Assembly (NCBI GenBank): GCA_964491915.1
Contig: CAZBHS010000026.1
Coordinates: 1-64,000 of the forward strand
Length of the DNA stretch: 64,000 nt
DNA from: JAHELQ01 sp964491915
Lineage (GTDB): Bacteria; Acidobacteriota; Aminicenantia; UBA2199
Direction of reading: 5' to 3'
Translations under genes and position numbers: made by a program
In this document: positions 36,885 to 43,122 of the stretch, one piece after another
Numbering within the stretch: position 1 is the first letter of the stretch
Layout of the letters: every line of letters starts with the position of its first letter
Notes under the pieces: generated by a model
What the model was told of the DNA's origin: nothing
The model's input: only the letters and a program-made list of their open reading frames with translations
Databases searched by the model: none

Positions 36885-37176
36885 TCCAGGAGCTGCGAAT
36901 CACAGGCGTCTACGTCCAATACTATTTTATCTGTAAGCGGGGCAGAGGGTGTTGCGCCGGGTATTCAAGAAATGCAAGCAGTATCTCGGTCATATCCAGA
37001 ACTCTGTGTTCGAAGGCAGTTTGACTGATGGTCAGATGATGGAGTTGCAATGTGAGTTGAAGGAGATTATCCGGCCGGATAAGGATTCGGTGATTTTTTT
37101 TTCCAGTCGTAGCGAGGATTGGTTGACCAAGGAGATTTTAGGACAGAACAAAAATGATCTGTCAAATATTTTGTAA
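36881..37176 (+). pseudogene. Deletion scar: first 20 codons of cas4 joined to the distal part of cas2
   Basis: From ATG 36881 the frame reads a normal Cas4 N-terminus including ITGVYVQYYFICKR, then loses similarity at about 36940. In another frame, from about 36940 to the TAA at 37174-37176, the product is a Cas2 lacking its N-terminal strand: RRVFKKCKQYLGHIQNSVFEG is recognised in two parts (FKKCKQYL, HIQNSVFEG) followed by SVIFFSSRS. The catalytic Asp of Cas2, in the missing first strand, is gone. A single deletion removing most of cas4, all of cas1 and the start of cas2 explains both ends. The cas4 frame runs out at a TGA about 25 codons past the junction. Confidence 0.85.
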
Positions 37177-37190
37177 TTTCACAGAATTTG

Positions 37191-37421
37191 TTCTTTGACT
37201 TGCCTATTTTCAAGCTAAAAAGGCCCAAAATCCGGTATGAAAAATTAATGATGGTATCTCCCGATAATTCATTAAATATACCCTATCACCCCCTAAATTC
37301 TTCCGTCGATCCCCAGGGTTTTTTACACTATCACCGATCGACGGAAAAAAAACCCAAATCACATCAAATCTAAAATCTAAAACTCCCATTACCAAAGGAT
37401 TTCCTCACAGAAATCCAATGG
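37191..37421 (+). promoter_or_regulatory. Leader of CRISPR array 3
   Basis: Aligns with the array 2 leader from TTCTTTGAC to the first repeat. The inverted repeat TTCCGTCGATC / GATCGACGGAA is at 37301-37311 and 37336-37346, with the same 24-base spacing. It starts 15 bases after the cas2 remnant stop, the standard place for an array following cas2. Confidence 0.8.
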
Positions 37422-37980
37422 GTTCAAATCTCACCATAGTGGAATGTAAAGCATGTAATTCTTTGTTTTCTCTTTTGTTGACCATGGGTTCAAATCTCAC
37501 CATAGTGGAATGTAAAGTTCTTTCGATTTCAGAATTGAATGCCACGCGACGGGTTCAAATCTCACCATAGTGGAATGTAAAGTCATTTAAGACCACAACT
37601 TGATGTCTTATGTCTTGAGTTCAAATCTCACCATAGTGGAATGTAAAGATCAGTTCGGGACATATCATTATCATGACCCAAAAAGTTCAAATCTCACCAT
37701 AGTGGAATGTAAAGACATCATTCCCGGAATGTCAACAAACTCGACGGGCCGTTCAAATCTCACCATAGTGGAATGTAAAGTACAACATCCCGGCGAGACC
37801 ATACATGATTTTGTCTGGTTCAAATCTCACCATAGTGGAATGTAAAGAGTCTCTTCAGGCTTTGGGGATTAGCCTGCGTATCACCGTTCAAATCTCACCA
37901 TAGTGGAATGTAAAGATTGTATTATGAGCGTGAGCCCCGTCGGGGGGGATGTTCAAATCTCACCATAGTGGAATGTAAAG
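37422..37980 (+). CRISPR. CRISPR array 3: nine 30-base repeats, eight spacers
   Basis: Repeats start at 37422, 37488, 37553, 37619, 37685, 37751, 37818, 37886 and 37951. The unit begins GTTCAAATCTCACCATAG and differs from array 2 at the fourth base (C for T). Spacers are 35-38 bases and none repeats a spacer of arrays 1 or 2 by eye. The ninth repeat is intact, so the far end may have been cut off when the cas3 relic and REP-like motif arrived. Confidence 0.97.
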
Positions 37981-38042
37981 CTTTACACCGTCTCCGGTAG
38001 AAGGAGAAAAAAGAAGGGAAAAAAGGGACAGGTACATGTTGG

Positions 38043-38267
38043 ATGTTGGAGATCGAGGACCTTAAAATCAAGCTCCGGGAATTTTGTCTGTCCCACCGTT
38101 CAGATTCCGATCTTCAAGAATACAAAGATAAAAACATCATCGAGAGCGATGAGTCGGGCCACAGCCACTATATCTCCTCTCAAAACCAGAAGGACTATGC
38201 CTACGACCCACAAACGGGCTTTCTCAAAACCCCCAAACGCCCGATCTCCAATGCCGCAATATTTTGA
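38043..38267 (+). pseudogene. Relic of a cas3 C-terminus (locus 1 type)
   Basis: 74 codons ending in TGA that match the last ~70 residues of the locus 1 Cas3: EIEDLKIKLREFCLS is shared, as are the DLQEY and TGFL segments and the final IF. It begins immediately after an AGGGACAGGTACATG motif (from 38026), and the bases after its stop (GAGGGAAAGGGAACAG) parallel those after the intact gene (GAAAGAAAGGGGACAG). A former second copy of a locus 1-type system, or a recombined fragment, is implied. No promoter or RBS is evident. Confidence 0.8.
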
Positions 38268-38342
38268 GAGGGAAAGGGAACAGTTCACTATTTCTTAAAA
38301 CCTACTTAATGAACGTTACACAAAAAATACTTCGTGCCGTTA

Positions 38343-38480
38343 CTAGCAATTAAACGCGCAAGAGGAGGTAACTGAAATATAGATTGTATACCCACCTTTC
38401 AGATTTTTTAACTCTGTATCATCCAGATTCACGAGAGTTGTTTTGTTTAAATCCAATTTTTTTTCTTTCTTGGTTTTCAT
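38343..38480 (-). CDS. Putative RiPP precursor peptide A
   Basis: 45 codons read directly from the minus strand. Leader MKTKKEKKLDLNKTTLVNL continues with an acidic DDTEL and ends LKNLKGG at residue 30; the remaining 15 residues are YTIYISVTSSCAFNC, with two Cys and several Ser/Thr. This is the layout of GG-leader peptides such as class I lanthipeptide precursors (LNK-type leaders), which are exported and cleaved after GG. AAAAAAGGAGAAACGCTA before the ATG is a strong ribosome site. Upstream bases match those of copies C and E. No modification enzyme is visible, so the final product is unknown. Confidence 0.75.
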   Translation of the reverse strand: MKTKKEKKLDLNKTTLVNLDDTELKNLKGGYTIYISVTSSCAFNC

Positions 38481-38770
38481 TAGCGTTTCTCCTTTTTTAG
38501 TTATTTGGGCCAACCCAGTTGGTCTTATATCTTACGGGGCGACTGTCCCCTTTCCGTAATCTAGTCTGACGGAGTTCAGTTGCAGGCAGCAGTAGGGATT
38601 CGAATCGCAGGCTGGAGAGATCCGCGAAATAGTTTCCGAGAATGAGCTTGGTTTTACCTTTAACGTCATTTTATTTGTTTCCATTTTATCGTCAAAATCA
38701 AACAATTCACGTCGCTAGATTCTAACAATAACACATGTAAAGAAAATATGCAAATATATAGGGATAAAGG
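38481..38770 (-). promoter_or_regulatory. Conserved upstream region of precursor A
   Basis: Reading leftward it begins near 38770, includes GGGGACAGTCGCCCC (38537-38551), a small hairpin CCAAC-TGG-GTTGG (38511-38523) and the ribosome site. The same series precedes copies C and E, which marks a duplicated promoter-leader cassette. The rest of the gap to 38992 holds no other supported gene. Confidence 0.6.
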
Positions 38771-38992
38771 AAAGGGATAAATTTGCCTGTCCCTTTAAAT
38801 CTCCGCACATATTACGTTATCAGCCTTTTTCTAAATCCCGAGCCAAAAGATTCCACCCTGGTGGAACGGCCGGTGGGGAGACTTAGGGGACAGGCGAGTT
38901 GTCTGAGAGAAACAGAAACGCCAGAAAAGAAAGAGGACAGTCTAAAGGTTTCTAAATCAATGTATCAAACAGTCACGCAGTGTATGACGCGA

Positions 38993-39136
38993 CTAGCAAA
39001 TGGGTAATTTACACGACTGGTTATCTGTGGGATTATCCCACCAACCGCCTTTCAGGTCTTTTAATTTGGAATCTTCCAGATTGGTCAACGTCTCTTTGTT
39101 TAATTCTAATTTTTTGGTGATTTTTTTGGTTTTCAT
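38993..39136 (-). CDS. Putative RiPP precursor peptide B
   Basis: 47 codons. Leader starts MKTKKITKKLELNKETLTNL, then EDSKL and LKDLKGG ending at residue 31; predicted core WWDNPTDNQSCKLPIC with two Cys. ATG at 39136 follows AAAAGGAGATACCCAC. The leader is clearly homologous to A, C, D and E, but the core and the upstream DNA are different, so it is not part of the duplicated cassette. Conserved leader with changing core is the hallmark of RiPP precursor families. Function is inferred. Confidence 0.73.
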   Translation of the reverse strand: MKTKKITKKLELNKETLTNLEDSKLKDLKGGWWDNPTDNQSCKLPIC

Positions 39137-39183
39137 GTGGGTATCTCCTTTTAATTAAAAATTACACAATATATGATACGCGG

Positions 39184-39327
39184 TTAGACGCACAGGAACT
39201 TGCAAGATGAGGTCAATGACGGAACAATGAACGTCTCCCCACCTTTGATGTTTTTCAATGAGGAATCATCCAAATTGGTCAAAGTAGTTTTGTTTAATTC
39301 TAATTTTTTGTCTTTCTTGGTTTTCAT
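39184..39327 (-). CDS. Putative RiPP precursor peptide C
   Basis: 47 codons. Leader MKTKKDKKLELNKTTLTNL, then DDSSL and LKNIKGG (residue 30); predicted core ETFIVPSLTSSCKFLCV. The SxTSSCKxLCV ending is almost the same as in copy E, and TSSC is shared with copy A, which hints at a fixed Thr/Ser-Cys pattern for ring formation. RBS AAAAAGGAGAAACGCTA. It lies 47 bases downstream of the B start, so B and C have separate upstream regions on the same strand. Confidence 0.75.
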   Translation of the reverse strand: MKTKKDKKLELNKTTLTNLDDSSLKNIKGGETFIVPSLTSSCKFLCV

Positions 39328-39590
39328 TAGCGTTTCTCCTTTTTTAGTTATTTGGGCCAACCCGATTGGCCTTATGTCTTACGGGGCGACTGTCCCCTTT
39401 CTGTTTTTCTAGTTTTTCCGGGTTTCAGTTGCAATATACAGCGAGAAAGTGAGCCGTAGGTGGGTGGAGTCGTAATCGTTACTTTTTTGTTTCCTTTTAT
39501 TAATTTTTTTAAACAATTTGTATCACCAACCTTAAAAAATAACACAAACAGAAAAAATATTCAAGAAAGTCGGGCTTTTTGGAAAAAAAC
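39328..39590 (-). promoter_or_regulatory. Conserved upstream region of precursor C
   Basis: Matches the regions before A and E: GGGGACAGTCGCCCC (39384-39398), a CCAA ... TTGG hairpin (39358-39370), then a longer AT-rich part with ATTCAAGAAA-type sequence near 39557-39566. Shared extent is about 260 bases by eye. No gene is supported between here and the transposase at 39915 except repeats. Confidence 0.6.
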
Positions 39591-39612
39591 CGGACGATTT
39601 GTCCCGGTTGCC

Positions 39613-39675
39613 GTACAACGGGTACGCCATACCGTACAATCAGTCCGTGATACCGTACTCCGGGTACGTGATGCA
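39613..39675 (+). repeat. Three tandem 21-base repeats
   Basis: Units start at 39613, 39634 and 39655; each begins GTAC and most end GTGATACC or close variants. The 21-base period preserves reading frame, giving a repeating RVRDTV-like heptad in one frame, but no real gene is supported there. Confidence 0.7.
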
Positions 39676-39687
39676 GAGGGTATCCTT

Positions 39688-39724
39688 GGGGACAGGCGAG
39701 TTATCCGGCGAGTTATCTTTTCCC
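39688..39724 (+). repeat. REP-like element with duplicated CGAGTTATC
   Basis: GGGGACAGGCGAGTTATC followed at once by a second CGAGTTATC and TTTTCCC. Closest copy of the dispersed element to the RAYT transposase, 190 bases upstream of its start. Confidence 0.7.
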
Positions 39725-39914
39725 AAATTATCACCTTGAAAATAAAATCTCGTTATGTTAAATTCTTTAATGAAATGCGGAGAGCGCCGGTGGCGGTGGA
39801 GATCACCGAAACTCCCCTTCAGGCATTTCAGGCTCTTCGAGAACTGAGACTTATGTCCTGAGTTTTTCATGTTTTTGAAGATGAGGAGGCTAATAATCGT
39901 TTAAGGAGATTTTT

Positions 39915-40841
39915 ATGCCAAGAGCAAGACGGTTAAAAGTGAAAGGTGAAATAGCCTTCTATCACATCATGTCCCGCATAGTGGGGCAACAATTTTTATT
40001 GAAAGACAGGGAAAAAGAAGAGATGCTTCAGATCATCACGCATTTTTCCAACATGTATTTCGTCGAAGTGATTGTATTCTGCATCATGAGCAATCACTTC
40101 CATCTAGTCATCAAATCCAATCCGGAACACATGTATAGCGACCAAGAGGTGATTCGCCGCTTCAAAAAGTACATTCTCAAAACAGACGAAAACCCCCACC
40201 TGGAGAATCGCGAAATTACATGCCATGACATCAACCGCACCCGAAAAAAGCTCGAAGACATCTCGGAATTCGCCCGTTCAGTCAAGCAGACCTTCTCGTG
40301 CGAGTACAACAAGGCCCATAACCGCAAAGGTTACTTATGGGGCGACCGCTTTAAAAGCGTACTCCTGGATTCCGGCGACAGCCTGCTTCGGTGCTGCGCC
40401 TACGTCGAACTGAATCCTGTGCGGGCGGGCATCGTCCAAAAACCCGAAACCTACCGTTGGTGCAGCCTCCACTACCGGGAGTTCACATCCAAACTCCACC
40501 AATTCCTGACATTTGACGGCAACCCCCTCAACCTCGACGACTACCGCCGCATCGTCTACGCCTGCGGCAACATCAAACGAATCACACCGAGAGACCTCGA
40601 AGAGGGCCGCACAACCGACGACGCCGGAATTCCCATCTCAGACGAGCTCTCCGCCGGCACACTCATGCTGGGTCGAATACGCCACTTCACCGACGGTCTG
40701 GTCATAGGTTCAAAAGAATTCCTGACGCAGGCCTACATCACATTCGGCGATACTATCATCCGCAAAAAAGACCGCAACATCTACCCCACAGGAATCGCAA
40801 AAGAAGTTTTCTCGATACGAAACCTAAGAAAACAGACCTAG
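39915..40841 (+). CDS. REP-associated tyrosine transposase (IS200-like Y1, RAYT)
   Basis: 308 residues. The N-terminal domain has the HUH motif in MSNHFHLVIK (about 56-65), a helix with conserved RFKKYI, GYLWGDRFKSVLL and the family segment CAYVELNPVRAGIV, which are typical of TnpA-REP/RAYT proteins. The catalytic Tyr is probably in the helix around YNKAHNRKGY. Such enzymes act in single copy on REP-type palindromes instead of forming classical insertion sequences. Copies of the GGGGACAGG element occur on both sides (39688, 41025), consistent with that role. AAGGAG lies before the ATG. The extra C-terminal ~100 residues are unrecognised. Confidence 0.88.
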   Translation: MPRARRLKVKGEIAFYHIMSRIVGQQFLLKDREKEEMLQIITHFSNMYFVEVIVFCIMSNHFHLVIKSNPEHMYSDQEVIRRFKKYILKTDENPHLENREITCHDINRTRKKLEDISEFARSVKQTFSCEYNKAHNRKGYLWGDRFKSVLLDSGDSLLRCCAYVELNPVRAGIVQKPETYRWCSLHYREFTSKLHQFLTFDGNPLNLDDYRRIVYACGNIKRITPRDLEEGRTTDDAGIPISDELSAGTLMLGRIRHFTDGLVIGSKEFLTQAYITFGDTIIRKKDRNIYPTGIAKEVFSIRNLRKQT

Positions 40842-41024
40842 ATAAACCAAGCGACGCCGACGACCTCCGCCCAAACCAGGAACCAGTCTGTCCAAAAAAG
40901 GCCGAAAAACCATCGAAGCGTCATCGCATACGAGAAAGACGCAGATAATCTTCCACAAAATCACAAAAATTGAGCCCTATCATCAAACGTTCCCTTATTT
41001 TAAGCCTCGAGAGCCGGCCAAAAA

Positions 41025-41051
41025 GATAATCCACCTGTCCCTTTCTGTTCC
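41025..41051 (-). repeat. REP-like element, identical to 49119-49145
   Basis: 27 bases from GATAATCCACC to CTGTTCC, identical to 49119-49145; on the minus strand it reads GGAACAG ... GGGACAGGTGGATTATC. A variant of the dispersed motif with TGGATTATC in place of CGAGTTATC. Confidence 0.75.
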
Positions 41052-41137
41052 TCCGGCGCCAGGATTTGTTCTTGCGGAACCAGGATTTGTTCATCCGTCA
41101 CCACAAGTTTTTCAGTTCGCGCCACACATGATTCTAT

Positions 41138-41272
41138 CTACACCACAAACAATTCCTTCGGAGCCATAACGCCTTCGGCCTCCACCACAAACCGTTCGTT
41201 TTCCGCCTCAATCCCCTGGGGCTTTGCCACAAAGCGTGCGTTTCCCGCCACATTGCGTGCGCGGGACGCCAT
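41138..41272 (-). other. Short repetitive open frame, doubtful
   Basis: 44 codons from ATG 41272 to TAG 41138 giving alternating stretches such as NARFVAKPQGIEAENERF and VVEAEGVMAPKELFVV. The same style continues past the stop (TEKLVVTDEQILVPQEQIL). The roughly 11-residue rhythm suggests a decayed repeat protein. No RBS is clear. The region 40842-41472 otherwise contains only REP-like motifs. Confidence 0.25.
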
Positions 41273-41472
41273 GAGGCGATGAGGATGCGCCTTGCACATT
41301 TGTTTTGTTTGATGAATTTAGGATTTGGGCTTCCAGGAATTGGTTTTTAGTAGGTGCGGGAACCCGAAAGGGACAGGTATACGTTGGGCATCGCCCGGGA
41401 TATATAGAAAGGGAACAGTCAAGAATTCTTAGAAAAATATATGACGCAGGTGCGTAATACGATGATATAGAT

Positions 41473-41613
41473 CTAGGAACAATCTACCGGCAAACACGTC
41501 TCAGACGGAAAACGATGATCCCATCCCGCCTTAATTTCATTCAATTTGGGATTTTCCAAATTCACTAAAGTAAGTTTGTTCAAATCTAATTTTTTATCTT
41601 TCTTGGTTTTCAT
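41473..41613 (-). CDS. Putative RiPP precursor peptide D
   Basis: 46 codons. Leader MKTKKDKKLDLNKLTLVNL, then ENPKL and LNEIKAG, with Ala in place of the first Gly of the usual GG; predicted core WDHRFPSETCLPVDCS with two Cys. ATG at 41613 follows GAAAAAGGAGTTTGATTA. Like B it has its own upstream DNA and an aromatic residue right after the cleavage site. AG can replace GG at such sites in known families. Product inferred. Confidence 0.7.
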   Translation of the reverse strand: MKTKKDKKLDLNKLTLVNLENPKLNEIKAGWDHRFPSETCLPVDCS

Positions 41614-41665
41614 TAATCAAACTCCTTTTTCTAGTTGTTAGTTTCACGTAAAATATGAAACACAA

Positions 41666-41809
41666 TTAGACGCACAGCCATTTGCAAGATGAAGTTACCG
41701 ACGGAATTATTATAGGATCCCCACCTTTCACGTTCTTTAGCATAGAATCATCCAGATTCACTAAAGTTGTTTTGTTCAAATCCAATTTTTTTTCTTTCCT
41801 GGTTTTCAT
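41666..41809 (-). CDS. Putative RiPP precursor peptide E
   Basis: 47 codons. Leader MKTRKEKKLDLNKTTLVNL, then DDSML and LKNVKGG; predicted core DPIIIPSVTSSCKWLCV, differing from that of C mainly in its first residues and one aromatic. ATG at 41809 is preceded by AAAAAGGAG and the conserved upstream region. It lies 52 bases upstream of D on the same strand, so E-D form a pair much as C and B are neighbours, suggesting the pair was the unit of duplication. Confidence 0.75.
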   Translation of the reverse strand: MKTRKEKKLDLNKTTLVNLDDSMLKNVKGGDPIIIPSVTSSCKWLCV

Positions 41810-42080
41810 GAGCCTATCTCCTTTTTTAGTTATTTGGGCCAACCCGGTTGGCCTTATATGTTACGGGGCGACTGTCCCCTTTCCTTGTCTACGGTTTTCA
41901 GTTACAAATAGCAACGGGAATTCGAGCCGCGGGAGATGGGTTGAGTGCGTGATGCCGGTCTGGTTTCCTTTTTGTTTCTTGATTAAACAATTTGTGTCAC
42001 CGATATAAAAAAATAGCACAAACAGAAAATATATTCAAGAAAATAGGGCGTTTGGAAATATTTTGTCCCGGCAGAAAGAA
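41810..42080 (-). promoter_or_regulatory. Conserved upstream region of precursor E
   Basis: GGGGACAGTCGCCCC (41867-41881), hairpin CCAAC-CGG-GTTGG region (41840-41852) and an AT-rich stretch with AAACAATTTGTGTCACC and ATTCAAGAAA (41987-42044), parallel to the regions before A and C. It meets the next REP-like motif, AAAGGGACAGGTAC, at about 42080. Confidence 0.6.
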
Positions 42081-42148
42081 AAAAGGGACAGGTACTTCGA
42101 GGTTTACTTTTTTTCGCCGAACTGGTATGATCCGGTCAGGAGACAACC

Positions 42149-42508
42149 ATGACATTCGAGCCTATGCCTCGACAACTATACGGCGCCCTGGGAGCGATCA
42201 CCGCCACCTTGATATTGGTGAAGGCCAAACTCCATTTCGAATACCTCAAGCTCACCAACACCGCGTTCCAAAATGTGGATCGTTTCAGCTACTTGTTGTA
42301 CAGGCCCAGCGTCATATTCGGCCACTACCTTCTCATCCAAAAAATCTTCCGCCCATGGTTCCCCTCCTTGAAAAAAACCGTCAATCCAACCCCCGAATCC
42401 GGCGACTTGCGCAAAAAAATCATCGTCCTGGCCATCCTCATCTGGATCTTCGGCACATTCCTCCCCTACCAGGTGATCACCACCTTTATCTTGTATAGCC
42501 ATCCATGA
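42149..42508 (+). CDS. Small hydrophobic protein, unknown
   Basis: 119 residues with two or three hydrophobic stretches (about 8-25, 46-66 and 91-116) and a basic middle. No family recognised. TCAGGAGACAACC precedes the ATG, and its stop overlaps the start of the next membrane protein (ATGA at 42505), so the two are translationally coupled. Confidence 0.6.
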   Translation: MTFEPMPRQLYGALGAITATLILVKAKLHFEYLKLTNTAFQNVDRFSYLLYRPSVIFGHYLLIQKIFRPWFPSLKKTVNPTPESGDLRKKIIVLAILIWIFGTFLPYQVITTFILYSHP

Positions 42509-43068
42509 CCGGAATCGTATTTGTTTCTATAATGTTATTGTCTTTACTGCTACTGGTATTCGAGAACCTGGCGGCCTCTTTTTTCTGGACATTTTTCTAC
42601 AGGAAATGGCCGGAGCGGTTGGTTTTGGAGGAGGAGCTGGACAGGGAATTCCAGACGAACATTCAGAAGTTGGAAACACCAAAAGGGGATTTGCGTGGCG
42701 ACGGTCTGCTAGTGGAATATAAAATCACCCAAAATGGCGATGGCATGACGGCTCCCTTCATTTTCCTGAAACTAGCCGGAAGCCGGGTATTCGCGAAGGC
42801 GACTATTCACTCCGAAGGAAACGTCCCTAAATTGCGCCTCCAGCAAAAGCGCCTCATCTCCCAATTCCTCTTGCCCGTCATCTTCGCCATCATGCTCATA
42901 CTCTCCCTCATTCCCGTCGAGCGCTCCCTTATCCTCATCATCATGTGCGCCGCCGGCCTCATGGCCTCCCTACCCAAACCACGCCGGGAGTCGGAAAAGC
43001 TAGAGAGAATCTATGAAGCCTTCAAAAGTCACACCATTGGACATTCTTTTGGGGGAATGTTAGACTAA
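42505..43068 (+). CDS. Membrane protein, unknown
   Basis: 187 residues. N-terminal helix (3-25), an extramembrane domain of about 90 residues containing VEYKITQNGDGMTAP and IFLKLAGSRVFAKATI, then two close helices (about 120-155). No recognised family. Coupled to the preceding gene by an ATGA overlap; this pair lies between the precursor peptide island and the transglutaminase-like genes. A role in peptide export or immunity would be speculation. Confidence 0.6.
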   Translation: MTGIVFVSIMLLSLLLLVFENLAASFFWTFFYRKWPERLVLEEELDREFQTNIQKLETPKGDLRGDGLLVEYKITQNGDGMTAPFIFLKLAGSRVFAKATIHSEGNVPKLRLQQKRLISQFLLPVIFAIMLILSLIPVERSLILIIMCAAGLMASLPKPRRESEKLERIYEAFKSHTIGHSFGGMLD

Positions 43069-43122
43069 ACACGAAGGAAACCTAAATATAACCAGGTGTT
43101 GACAAACGAGGAGGAACGCCGG

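Noticed and set aside
39460..39861. Long open frame between precursor C and the transposase
   Set aside because: It crosses the conserved cassette DNA, the 21-base tandem repeats and a REP-like element, has no RBS and no recognisable domain.
42149..43068. RiPP export or immunity function for the two membrane proteins beside the peptide island
   Set aside because: They face the other strand, show no transporter or peptidase motif and share no upstream elements with the peptide genes.
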